Assembly: GCF_003318275.1 (NCBI RefSeq)
Contig: NZ_QOCH01000009.1
Span: 212,623 to 276,622, forward strand
Direction: 5' to 3'
Source: Marinobacter sp. F3R11
Lineage (GTDB): Bacteria > Pseudomonadota > Gammaproteobacteria > Pseudomonadales > Oleiphilaceae
Length of the DNA: 64,000 bases
The number at the start of each line of letters is the position of its first letter. Position 1 is the first letter of the stretch. The position numbers were made by a program, and so were the translations under genes. The notes beneath the pieces are model-generated. The model was not told where the DNA came from, did not search any database, and saw nothing but the letters and a program-made list of their open reading frames with translations. Below are positions 33,535 to 42,047 of the stretch, piece after piece.

Positions 33535-34677
33535 GTGAATTTTTCTCTCACCGAAGAACAACAAATACTTCAGGACAGTGCTGCCCGCCTTGTCGGCCAG
33601 AGCTATCCGTTCGAGCGCAGGCAGCGGGATGTCAGCAGCGCCACTGGCTTCGACCCGGAGCTCTGGAAACAATTCGCAGATATGGGCTGGCTGGCAATAC
33701 CCTTCCGGGAAGAAAACGGAGGGTTTGGTGGTGAAGCAACTGAGCTGATGCTGCTAATGGAAGAGATGGGCAAGGGCCTGGTGGCAGTACCCTATTTGGC
33801 CACGGTTTTGCTGTTTGGCAAACTGGTAGAAGCCGGAACCGAAGGCCCCCTGCGCGATGATCTGCTTACCCGACTGATTGCAGGCCAGCTACAGGGTAGC
33901 GTCGCATACATGGAGCGCCAGGCGCGTTATACCCTCAACGATACCTGCACCCGCGCCAGCCAAACCCCTACAGGCTTCCGGTTGAGCGGGGAAAAAACCA
34001 TGGCGTTCAATGGCCCTGCCGCCGACAAACTCATAGTCTCGGCCCGCACAGAGGGAGGCCAGCAGGATGAATGGGGAATCAGCCTGTTCCTGGTGGATGC
34101 AACAGCACCCGGCCTGGAACTGACCAGCTACAGGCTGATGGATGGCCAGCGGGCTGCCAAGGTGCTGCTGAACGACGTTCAGGTTAAATCCGGGCAGCTG
34201 GTTGGTCAGGAAAACAAGGGGGCCGCTCTGTTACAAGGGGTCATCAACAACGCCCTGCCCGGGCTTTGCGCTGAAGCTCTTGGACTCATGACTCACCTGA
34301 CCAATACCACCATCGAATACACCAAGGTCCGCAAGCAGTTCGCAGTACCTATCAGCTCCTTCCAGGCACTGCAGCATCGCATGGTGGATATGTTTACCGC
34401 CTGTGAGGAAACCCGCTCCCTTGTATATCGCTCAGTCTGTTCGGCTGACAAACCAGACTCTCAGGAACACCTCCGGAATCTCCATGCACTGAAGGTAATT
34501 ACTGGCCGCCGAGGAAAGCGGGTGGGCAATGATGCCATTCAACTACACGGTGGAATGGGCATTACCGACGAGCTGGACGTGGGGCATTATGTCAAACACC
34601 TGATGGTACTCAACTCCCTGTTCGGAGACGCTGACTACCACCAGCAGCAACTGGCGACCCTGTCGCTATCTGTGTGA
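33535..34677 (+). CDS. acyl-CoA dehydrogenase, pimeloyl-CoA dehydrogenase small-subunit (PimD) type
   Basis: A 380-residue acyl-CoA dehydrogenase homologue. The start MNFSLTEEQQILQDSAARL and the block GFGGEATELMLLMEEMGKGL, VAVPYLATVLLFGKLVEAG resemble PimD. The C-terminal end has LHGGMGITDELDVGHYVKHL but not the GGSNEI motif of its neighbour, as expected for the partner subunit of a heteromeric enzyme. GTG start. Its stop overlaps the following transporter gene by four bases (GTGA), so the pair and the transporter are co-translated. Confidence 0.83.
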   Translation: MNFSLTEEQQILQDSAARLVGQSYPFERRQRDVSSATGFDPELWKQFADMGWLAIPFREENGGFGGEATELMLLMEEMGKGLVAVPYLATVLLFGKLVEAGTEGPLRDDLLTRLIAGQLQGSVAYMERQARYTLNDTCTRASQTPTGFRLSGEKTMAFNGPAADKLIVSARTEGGQQDEWGISLFLVDATAPGLELTSYRLMDGQRAAKVLLNDVQVKSGQLVGQENKGAALLQGVINNALPGLCAEALGLMTHLTNTTIEYTKVRKQFAVPISSFQALQHRMVDMFTACEETRSLVYRSVCSADKPDSQEHLRNLHALKVITGRRGKRVGNDAIQLHGGMGITDELDVGHYVKHLMVLNSLFGDADYHQQQLATLSLSV

Positions 34678-36101
34678 GCACTTTGGCCCTGCAACAGGCT
34701 CGCAATGAAAGCTGGTTCCTGAACAGGTGCAACCTTGCAACTCTGTGCCTGTTGCTGGTTTGTGCCTGCGCAATCATCGAACAGTTTGTCACCGCTGACT
34801 GGCTCAGCAGCCTGTCGGCAGTAACTTTGCTTATTTTTGTGGTGTTGCAGTGGCCTGGAATCAGCCCGACTTACAGATTCTTCGCAATCCTCGCTCCGGC
34901 GCTTGCCGCGGGACTCTGGCTTAGCGGCAAGATTGGCAGTGAAGCCATTGCCGGTGGTGCCGACCGGGCTGCATTTTTCACTCTTTTTATTACGTCTCTG
35001 GCGGTGCTGAGGGAATCCGCAAAATCATCAGCGCTTGTTCGCAAGTGCGGCAAAGTGCTGGTTAATCAGCCCCCGGCACGGCGCTATATGCTGATGACCT
35101 TTGGCTCTCATCTCTTCAGTGTGATGCTGAATATCGGGGCGCTCAACGTATTGGGCACCATGGTGCGCAGAGCCATTCGCCCTGGCGTGGATCCGGAAAC
35201 CCGGCGGATTGCCACCATTCGCAGCCGACGCATGCTTACGGCAACTTTACGGGGCTTTTGCGGTGTTCCTCTCTGGGCTCCGACGTCAGTAACCATGCTA
35301 CTGGTTCTGTCAGGGATTCCGGAGCTGAGCTGGGAGCAGTATGCACCAGTTGGCCTGCTCTGGACCTTACTGTTTATTCTCTGGGGGGGGCTGCTGGACT
35401 GGCTGGCCTACCCGCGGCCGCCCACCCCCACGGTTGCCAACGGCAACCTGACTCAGCTGATTCCGCTCGCTGGTCTGGTCGCGCTTGTTCCGGGACTTGC
35501 TTACGTTCTTTCCAGGCTCTCGGGGCTGGAGCTGTTTCCGACACTGTTAATGTGTGCTCCCGTTATTGGCCTGGCCTGGATCTGGCAGCAATACCGGGGG
35601 CTGCCGCTGGCCTTCAAAGCAGGGCTGCTGGCAAGGCGGCTGAAGCGATCATTCCCGGAAACCTTTACCAATCAGCGTAACGAAGTCGTCCTGTTCACCA
35701 CGTCGGGGTTCATAGGAGTCATTCTGATTCCACTGATTGACCCGGCAACTGCCAGCACGCTGCTCACCGAGGCTAACATCAGCAATGCAACAATAATGGT
35801 TGGGATTTCCCTGATCATGCTGATTGGTTCCTTCATGGGAATCAACGCCATTATCACTGTCACCCTGATGCTGGGGGCGCTGCAACAGATTCCCGATCTG
35901 AGCATCTCGCCCCTGGTGCAGGCCTCCGTTATTGCCATTACCTGGGCAGTGTTTGCGGGGGCCTCGCCGTTCACCGCATCTCTTCGTTTCATTTCCAGCT
36001 TTTCAGGCATATCTCCTTTGCGTTTTGGAGTGCTCTGGAATGGCTGGTTCAGCATCAGCGTTCTGGCAATTATGTACCTGACTCTTTACCTGGCGCTGTG
36101 A
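34674..36101 (+). CDS. unrecognised polytopic membrane protein, probable transporter (family A paralogue)
   Basis: A 475-residue protein with about 12 hydrophobic segments, related to the protein at 23613. Shared landmarks: LFSVMLNIGALNVLGTMV, a basic RSRRMLTATLRGFCGVPLW loop, and late GSFMGINAIITVTLMLGAL with GASPFTASL. I cannot name the family. It starts with GTG overlapping the PimD-like gene's stop by four bases, so translation is coupled and the protein probably moves the substrate or a product of the dehydrogenase pair across the inner membrane. Confidence 0.7.
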   Translation: MSTLALQQARNESWFLNRCNLATLCLLLVCACAIIEQFVTADWLSSLSAVTLLIFVVLQWPGISPTYRFFAILAPALAAGLWLSGKIGSEAIAGGADRAAFFTLFITSLAVLRESAKSSALVRKCGKVLVNQPPARRYMLMTFGSHLFSVMLNIGALNVLGTMVRRAIRPGVDPETRRIATIRSRRMLTATLRGFCGVPLWAPTSVTMLLVLSGIPELSWEQYAPVGLLWTLLFILWGGLLDWLAYPRPPTPTVANGNLTQLIPLAGLVALVPGLAYVLSRLSGLELFPTLLMCAPVIGLAWIWQQYRGLPLAFKAGLLARRLKRSFPETFTNQRNEVVLFTTSGFIGVILIPLIDPATASTLLTEANISNATIMVGISLIMLIGSFMGINAIITVTLMLGALQQIPDLSISPLVQASVIAITWAVFAGASPFTASLRFISSFSGISPLRFGVLWNGWFSISVLAIMYLTLYLAL

Positions 36102-36137
36102 AGTGCCACCCGATAAAAACCTGAAAGGAGCCTCAAC

Positions 36138-37103
36138 ATGAGTCTACCGGATGCATTAAAAGGCAAGCTGAATCTCCCGGTGCTCTGCTCACCGATGTTC
36201 ATCATTTCTACCCCAAAGATGGTTATCGAGCAATGCAAGGCCGGTATCATTGGCTCGTTCCCGGCTCTTAACGCCCGCCCGGCAGAAAAGCTTGATGAAT
36301 GGCTGACCGAAATCGAAGAGACACTCGCCTCTTACCAGGCAGAAAACCCGGACCTGAAAGTCGGCCCTTATGCAGTCAATCAGATTGCACACCCAACCAA
36401 TGATCGCCTCGAACACGACATGCAGGTGTGCGTGAAACACAAAGTGCCAATCATCATAACCAGCCTGCAGGCCAACCCGATGGTTATCGAAGCTGCGCAC
36501 AGCTACGGTGGTCTGGTCTTTCACGACGTCACAAACATTCGCCATGCAAAAAAAGCCCTGAGCATGGGTGTGGATGGCCTGATTCTTGTGACCGCCGGCG
36601 CCGGTGGCCATGCAGGAACCCTCAGCCCCTTTGCACTGTTGTCGGAGATCCGCCAGATCTTTAATGGCCCTGTAGTCCTCGGTGGGGCCATTACCAAGGG
36701 CAACCACGTCCTCAGTGCCGAGGTTATGGGGGCAGACATGGCATATATGGGCACCCGGTTTATCGCTACAGAGGAAGCCAATGCCGATCAGGAGTACAAG
36801 GATATGATTGTCGAGTCCTCAGCCTCTGAAATTGTCTATACAAATCTGTTTACCGGTGTTCACGGCAACTACCTCAGAGGCAGCATCCTGCGGGCCGGAA
36901 TGGACCCCGACAACCTGCCCGAATCAGATAAAAGCAAAATGAGTTTCGGTTCCGACAGGACCAAGAGCAAAGCCTGGAGAGATATCTGGGGCGCAGGTCA
37001 GGGCGTAGGAGGCATCACCCAACAGAAATCTGTGGCTGACGCAGTGGCAGAGCTGAGGGACGAATACGAAACAGCAAAACAACAAATTACCAGCAGTCAC
37101 TGA
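36138..37103 (+). CDS. NAD(P)H-dependent flavin oxidoreductase, nitronate monooxygenase-like
   Basis: A 321-residue FMN TIM-barrel protein of the 2-nitropropane dioxygenase/NMO family: LPVLCSPMFIISTPKMV at the start, GLILVTAGAGGHAGTLSP with the typical GGHAG phosphate-binding element near residue 155, and GPVVLGGAITKG, MGADMAYMGTRFIATEE. Relatives oxidise nitronates or act as NADH:quinone or enoyl reductases. AAAGGAG precedes the ATG. It ends the rightward unit that begins with the PimC-like gene and is followed by a strong terminator. Substrate not determinable. Confidence 0.85.
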   Translation: MSLPDALKGKLNLPVLCSPMFIISTPKMVIEQCKAGIIGSFPALNARPAEKLDEWLTEIEETLASYQAENPDLKVGPYAVNQIAHPTNDRLEHDMQVCVKHKVPIIITSLQANPMVIEAAHSYGGLVFHDVTNIRHAKKALSMGVDGLILVTAGAGGHAGTLSPFALLSEIRQIFNGPVVLGGAITKGNHVLSAEVMGADMAYMGTRFIATEEANADQEYKDMIVESSASEIVYTNLFTGVHGNYLRGSILRAGMDPDNLPESDKSKMSFGSDRTKSKAWRDIWGAGQGVGGITQQKSVADAVAELRDEYETAKQQITSSH

Positions 37104-37110
37104 TGTAAAA

Positions 37111-37132
37111 AAAGGGCCTCAAGGCCCTTTTT
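37111..37132. terminator. bidirectional intrinsic terminator between convergent genes
   Basis: AAAGGGCC (37111-37118) pairs with GGCCCTTT (37123-37130) around TCAA, with a T-tract to the right and an A-tract to the left. It can end both the rightward NMO-like unit and the leftward crotonase unit. Confidence 0.85.
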
Positions 37133-37162
37133 CAAACTACTGCAAAAATCCTGATTACTGAA

Positions 37163-37945
37163 TCACGATCGATTGAAGTTCCCCGCCCGCCGCTCTTTTA
37201 CTGCAGCCATCCCTTCCTTGTGATCAGACGTTGTGGCCAGCCAGGCCTGTTCTGCAAACTCATGTTCGAGACGCACCCGCAATTCCTCACCGAGGCCCTG
37301 GCGGAGCGTGGCCCGGGTAGACTCCACTGCCAGGGGGGCACACTGGGCAATCTCAGAGGCCAGTGCCAGTGCTTCATCACGAACTTTATCTGCCGAAACC
37401 AGCACGTCACCCAGCCCGAACTCAAGAGCCTCTTCACCCTTGATCCGGCGACCGGTAAGGAGCATCAATCGGGCTCGCTGCTGCCCGATCAACCGCGGTA
37501 ACAACAGACTGATCCCGAAACCCGGGTGAATACCAAGCTGGACAAAATTAGCGGCAAAGCGGGCCTCGGGGCAGATCACCCGGAAGTCCGGCACCAGCGA
37601 CAAACCAAGCCCACCGCCAATGGCTGCCCCATGAATCGCTCCAACCACCGGCTTGCTGCAGTCAAATAACCGGACAGCCGCTTTATACAATGTAATGGCG
37701 CTGTTATCAGAACCCGGTCTGAAAAGATCATTACCGCTGGAAGAGAAGTCCGCGCCAGCGCAGAAAGCCTTTCCCCGGGCTGCGAGAACTATCGCCCGGC
37801 AGCGGTCATCCTGATCAAGAGCCTCAAAGGTTTCCGCAAGGTGCTCAATCAGCGTCACATCAAAAAAGTTAAGTGGTGGCCGGCAGATTTCCACCAGTGC
37901 GACGTGGCCGTGCCACTCTACAACAACATCTTCAAACTTGTTCAT
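37163..37945 (-). CDS. enoyl-CoA hydratase/isomerase-family protein lacking both usual catalytic glutamates
   Basis: A 260-residue crotonase-fold protein. The oxyanion-hole segments are present (KAFCAGADFSSS near residue 60 and GAIHGAAIGGGLGLSL near 108). By alignment with rat enoyl-CoA hydratase, the position of Glu144 is glycine (AIGGGLGLS) and that of Glu164 is phenylalanine (FAANFVQLGIHPG), so simple water addition is unlikely by the classical mechanism. It could be an isomerase, dehalogenase-like or hydrolase member. GGAG precedes the ATG. It lies 17 bases after the dehydrogenase pair on the same strand. Confidence 0.85.
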   Translation of the reverse strand: MNKFEDVVVEWHGHVALVEICRPPLNFFDVTLIEHLAETFEALDQDDRCRAIVLAARGKAFCAGADFSSSGNDLFRPGSDNSAITLYKAAVRLFDCSKPVVGAIHGAAIGGGLGLSLVPDFRVICPEARFAANFVQLGIHPGFGISLLLPRLIGQQRARLMLLTGRRIKGEEALEFGLGDVLVSADKVRDEALALASEIAQCAPLAVESTRATLRQGLGEELRVRLEHEFAEQAWLATTSDHKEGMAAVKERRAGNFNRS

Positions 37946-37962
37946 GGGTTCTCCTGCTTGCT

Positions 37963-39063
37963 CTATCGGGATACTACATCCCAGGCTCGGGTAGCGGACT
38001 TGCCGGACCCATGAGTATCAATCTCAGATGCGACAGCCATTCCGAGTCGTTCTGACCAGTAGAACTCAGAACCAAACTCCTCCCGCCAGCTCCATACCCT
38101 GCGGCTATACTGGTGCAGCGGGTACTCAAAGCTGAATCCCATGGCGCCATGGGCCTGATGTGCATCGCGAGGCACCTTGCCAGCCGCCTCTGAAGCCACC
38201 ACCTTGGCGGTTGCCACCGGAAGCAAGATATCCATACTCCCATCGAACGGGGCAGGGTGCGAAGATATCATGCGAATTGCCTGTTCAACCGCTGCGCCGC
38301 TAATGGCACTTTCACCAGCGATATCGGCGACCTTGTGCTGAACCGCCTGAAACTTGCCCAATGGACGGCCAAACTGCTGGCGCTCCTTGACGTAACCAAC
38401 CGTCAGTTCCCCCATTTTTTCCAGCGCACCCGCAATCTGACATGCACGCACCAGTGCACAAAACTGCCCCAGACCATCCGCTGTCATGCCATCGACCGGA
38501 TCAGACAACTGGTCAGGAACCGCTGCATTGAGAGTAATACGAGAGCGGGCCTCGCCAGCCAGACTTTCATGGTGCTGAACATCGACAACTGACGGGGTGA
38601 ACACGGCTATCCGGATCTGGCCACCTTGTGTCACCGGCATCACCAGGACCTCGGCCTCAGGCATCCCCGAGGCAGCCTCTACCACACCGCTGACCTTTCC
38701 CTGCACCAGAACTGGCAGTTCGCCGCCATCCATCGCCAGGGCCGCCCACTGGTCGGCTATCTCAAGTCCGCTTTCAGCCAGCAACAGGTTGGCAACCAGC
38801 GTATCAGCCAGAGGCACAGGCAGAGCAAAACCAGCAGCCTGACGAATCAGACTGAACCCCAGAGCCAGGGATCCACCAACACCACCCGCAGCCTCCGGCA
38901 CCCATGCCAGAGTCAGGCCGGCCTCGAGAATCGCTTTTTGCAGCCGCTCAGGAGCCTCACCACATTCAGAACCATTAACAGTCTCTGCATCACACTGATC
39001 AGTAAACAGGCGGTGAGCAGTATCACGAATCAGCTGATCCGTTTCTTCCATATCAAATCCCAT
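37963..39063 (-). CDS. acyl-CoA dehydrogenase homologue, probable small subunit of a heteromeric pair
   Basis: A 366-residue acyl-CoA dehydrogenase-fold protein. The C-terminal HQAHGAMGFSFEYPLHQYSRR is typical, but the GGxNEI-type ending is absent, as in the partner subunits of heteromeric dehydrogenases of ring and side-chain degradation (steroid-type FadE pairs, PimD). The N-terminal half is divergent. I start at MGFDMEETDQ (39063) with GGGAG 8 bases upstream. It follows the dehydrogenase at 39089 by 25 bases and precedes the atypical crotonase. Confidence 0.82.
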   Translation of the reverse strand: MGFDMEETDQLIRDTAHRLFTDQCDAETVNGSECGEAPERLQKAILEAGLTLAWVPEAAGGVGGSLALGFSLIRQAAGFALPVPLADTLVANLLLAESGLEIADQWAALAMDGGELPVLVQGKVSGVVEAASGMPEAEVLVMPVTQGGQIRIAVFTPSVVDVQHHESLAGEARSRITLNAAVPDQLSDPVDGMTADGLGQFCALVRACQIAGALEKMGELTVGYVKERQQFGRPLGKFQAVQHKVADIAGESAISGAAVEQAIRMISSHPAPFDGSMDILLPVATAKVVASEAAGKVPRDAHQAHGAMGFSFEYPLHQYSRRVWSWREEFGSEFYWSERLGMAVASEIDTHGSGKSATRAWDVVSR

Positions 39064-39088
39064 AATAAATCTCCCATGAGCTGTGAGC

Positions 39089-40249
39089 TCAGCGTAACCC
39101 CATGCCACGGGCGATGATGCCCTTGAGTATCTCGTTGGTACCGCCCCGCAAGGTAAACGAGGGCGACCGCAGCAAGCTGTCAGCCATGAGATTCTGCAGC
39201 TCATCGCCATAACCCTGCTTCATTCGTACCGGCCAGAACTCCCGTAGCCGTTCAATAATGTCCTGCTCAAAACGGGTCCCCAGGTCCTTGACCAGCGCCG
39301 CCTCCACTTCAGGGGAATGCCCTTGCCCCAGCAAAGCGGCAACCCCCAGAGACATGGCACGTAATGCACGGATACGGGCGATAATACTGCCCGCAACGGC
39401 GGCCTGGTGCCCGCTCATGTTCGGCGCGCCTTGTTGCAGCGCTTTCTCCAACGCAACAAAGGTACTCAGAAAACGTTCCGGCCCCGAGCGCTCCAGCGCC
39501 AGCTCATTGGTTATCTGCTTCCAGCCCTCACCAACAGCACCCAGTACTGCATCATCCGGCACAAAGACCTTCTCAAAATGGCTTTCGTTGAAGTGCTCTA
39601 CCCCACTCATGTCCCGGATACCCCGCACCGTTACCCCGGGGGAATCCAGCGGAATGAAAAACTGGGTCAGCCCATCGTGGCGCTTTTCAGGATTCCGCTC
39701 TCCCGTGCGAGCGAGTACTGTCATGTATTGGCATTGCTGTGCGCCAGATGACCAGAGCTTGGTGCCAGTAACCTCCCAGCCCCCTTCTACCCTGACCGCC
39801 CGCGTGCGGACAGAGGCAAGATCTGAACCGGACTCAGGCTCACTCAGCCCCAGAGCCACAAAGCACTTGCCTGCGGCAATCTGCGGCAGGATTTTCTGTT
39901 TCATCTCTTCAGTTCCGGTAGCCAGGATCAGCGGCCCGCTCTGGCGATCAGCGATCCAGTGGGCATGTACCGGGGCTCCCGCCACCAGCATTTCTTCAGT
40001 AATCACGTAGCGATGGAGGGCACTCAGTTCACGGCCACCGTACTGCCGGGGCCAGGTAACGCCAATCCAGCCTTTCTCACCAAGTTTCCGGCTGAACTCC
40101 GGGTCAATCCCGGCGCACCAGCAGTCCGTTACCGGAGTAAAACCACCACTACGGACTTCCTCTTCAAGAAAGGCCCGCACTTCCTTGCGAAGCTCATCTA
40201 CGCTTTCATCAATCTGTGGAGCGGGAAAATTGAAACGAACACTTTCCAT
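39089..40249 (-). CDS. acyl-CoA dehydrogenase, probable large subunit of a heteromeric pair
   Basis: A 386-residue FAD-dependent dehydrogenase with the full set of motifs: VTWPRQYGGRELS, LSEPESGSDLASVRT, KLWSSGAQQCQYM, FIPLDSPGVTVRGIRDM, ELALERSGPERF and a C-terminal LRGGTNEILKGIIARGMGL. It resembles the FadE-type enzymes that work on bulky acyl-CoAs together with a neighbouring smaller subunit, here encoded next. I choose the ATG at 40249 (GGGTG upstream) over a GTG three codons earlier. A terminator upstream at 40289-40320 suggests that it has its own promoter. Confidence 0.88.
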   Translation of the reverse strand: MESVRFNFPAPQIDESVDELRKEVRAFLEEEVRSGGFTPVTDCWCAGIDPEFSRKLGEKGWIGVTWPRQYGGRELSALHRYVITEEMLVAGAPVHAHWIADRQSGPLILATGTEEMKQKILPQIAAGKCFVALGLSEPESGSDLASVRTRAVRVEGGWEVTGTKLWSSGAQQCQYMTVLARTGERNPEKRHDGLTQFFIPLDSPGVTVRGIRDMSGVEHFNESHFEKVFVPDDAVLGAVGEGWKQITNELALERSGPERFLSTFVALEKALQQGAPNMSGHQAAVAGSIIARIRALRAMSLGVAALLGQGHSPEVEAALVKDLGTRFEQDIIERLREFWPVRMKQGYGDELQNLMADSLLRSPSFTLRGGTNEILKGIIARGMGLR

Positions 40250-40288
40250 AATGAGCACCCATATAAATCATTAGTATTTTTGTCAGAC

Positions 40289-40320
40289 AAAAAAAAGGTT
40301 TTCTGAAACATCAGAAAACC
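40289..40320 (-). terminator. strong intrinsic terminator for leftward transcription
   Basis: GGTTTTCTGA (40297-40306) and TCAGAAAACC (40311-40320) form a perfect 10-bp stem with a 4-base loop. On the minus strand the stem is followed by eight T (complement of 40289-40296). It ends the ligase/TRAP system 3 transcript and separates it from the dehydrogenase pair downstream. Confidence 0.9.
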
Positions 40321-40429
40321 CGGACTCAACCTTAAAAGGGGCCAAGAAACAACAACGAATTATTAATATCAGGCATTTCAATCCAGCAAACAAATATCAA
40401 TAAAATATAAACCCGATACAACTCCGGCA

Positions 40430-42025
40430 TTACTTCACATTATCAACTACCATTTTCCGAATTTCGGTTTTCAGTATTTTATTAACTGTTGATACAGGTA
40501 ATGCATCTTCCACAAAAGTTACGCCGGTCGGGCATTTATAATGTGCAATCCGCTCCCGGCAATAATCCTTGATATCAGTTTCAGAAACCCGGCCAGGTTC
40601 AATCAGCCTTATTACAGCGTGGACAGACTCGCCCCACTTTTCATGAGGCACGCCTATCACCGCACACTCTCTTATATCCGGATGTCGGGACAGAATATTC
40701 TCGATCTCAATGGGGTATACGTTCTCACCGCCACTGACGATCATGTCTTTGATCCGGCCTGCAAGGAAAAGATAACCATCCTTATCCAGATAACCACTGT
40801 CTCCGGTGTAGTACCAGCCATCCTGCAGCACCTCGTCCGTCAACCCGGGGGCGCGCCAGTACCCTGTCATTACATTGGACCCTTTGACCGCAACTTCCCC
40901 CACCTCTCCAGGCGCCAGGGGGTGCCGTTCACCATCTACTATCCGAACCTGGTTGTGGAACACTGGGCGACCTACAGACTCAAGCCGTGGCAAACGTTCA
41001 GGGTCAAGAGAATGATCATTGCCATCAAGCACAGTCACAACCGGCGATGCTTCAGTCATGCCATAGGATTGAGCGAAGGACACACCCGGCAACACCCTCA
41101 GTGCCCGCTCCAGCAATGCCACCGGCATAGGTGCAGCGCCATAGGTGATAAGCCGAAGGCTGGACAGATCAAAGTCAGAAAATCCCGGATGGTCAAACAT
41201 CATCTGAAGCGTTGTGGGTACAAGCTGCAAAGTACTGATGCTGTACTTCTCCACCAGCTGCATCACTTCCACAACATCAAAACGGGACACAATCACTGTA
41301 TGGGTTCCGGTCATGGTCGCAGTGTAAACACGAGATCCCGCTGCGGTATGAAACATGGGGCCCGCAAGCAAGTGGGTTTCGCGCTCAACCATGCGATACC
41401 AGGAGATCCCGCCCAGGGCATTGGTAAACTGGTTGATATGGGAAAGCATCACCCCTTTGGCCCGCCCCGTAGTGCCACCGGTATAGAAGATGACCAGGGT
41501 ATCGTCGTTGCCACTGGGTTCCAGCGCCGCCTCCGGGGCTCCCACCACCAACGCTTCATATGACTTCATATGTGAAGGCGCCAGTTCTGATGCCCCGGTA
41601 TAGATCACCGACCTTAAACTGGAGCAGGCACTGATAATAGCCTCAGCCTGGGACACATGATGTTCGTCTACCAACAGAACAACCGGTTCGGCATCGTCTA
41701 TACAGGTGATCATCTCGCCAACGGACAGGCGGAAATTCACTGGCACAACAATGGCTCCGGCCATAGGTGCGGCAAAGAACAACTCGAAGCACCAATGCGA
41801 ATTGAAGCCCAGATAAGCGACCCGGTCACCGGGGCCTACCCCCAACCCAGCCAGAGCACTCGCCAGTCCCTGGCAACGGCTATATGTCTCCCTCCAGCTG
41901 AAGGTCCTGCCTTCATAGCTGACTGAAGGACTCTGAGGCCAGCACTCCGCAGCTTTTTCCAGCAGATGATGAACCGCTATGGCTGCCGGTTTCCGGCCTG
42001 TATCAACTCTATTCTCACTAACCAT
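40430..42025 (-). CDS. AMP-forming acyl-CoA synthetase
   Basis: A 531-residue ANL ligase with P-loop YTGGTTGRAKG near residue 180, QSYGMTEASP near 320, YTGDSGYLDKDGYLF near 410 and a C-terminal lysine in STVNKILKTE near 520. It is related to the ligase at 8958, which also lies just behind a TRAP system (same GTHTVIVSRFD / GTHVVLTGFE-type core). It lies 22 bases after the TRAP 3 large-permease gene and is followed by a terminator, so it probably activates the acid imported by system 3. Confidence 0.88.
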   Translation of the reverse strand: MVSENRVDTGRKPAAIAVHHLLEKAAECWPQSPSVSYEGRTFSWRETYSRCQGLASALAGLGVGPGDRVAYLGFNSHWCFELFFAAPMAGAIVVPVNFRLSVGEMITCIDDAEPVVLLVDEHHVSQAEAIISACSSLRSVIYTGASELAPSHMKSYEALVVGAPEAALEPSGNDDTLVIFYTGGTTGRAKGVMLSHINQFTNALGGISWYRMVERETHLLAGPMFHTAAGSRVYTATMTGTHTVIVSRFDVVEVMQLVEKYSISTLQLVPTTLQMMFDHPGFSDFDLSSLRLITYGAAPMPVALLERALRVLPGVSFAQSYGMTEASPVVTVLDGNDHSLDPERLPRLESVGRPVFHNQVRIVDGERHPLAPGEVGEVAVKGSNVMTGYWRAPGLTDEVLQDGWYYTGDSGYLDKDGYLFLAGRIKDMIVSGGENVYPIEIENILSRHPDIRECAVIGVPHEKWGESVHAVIRLIEPGRVSETDIKDYCRERIAHYKCPTGVTFVEDALPVSTVNKILKTEIRKMVVDNVK

Positions 42026-42047
42026 TCAATTCAGGCTCCGAAACTGG

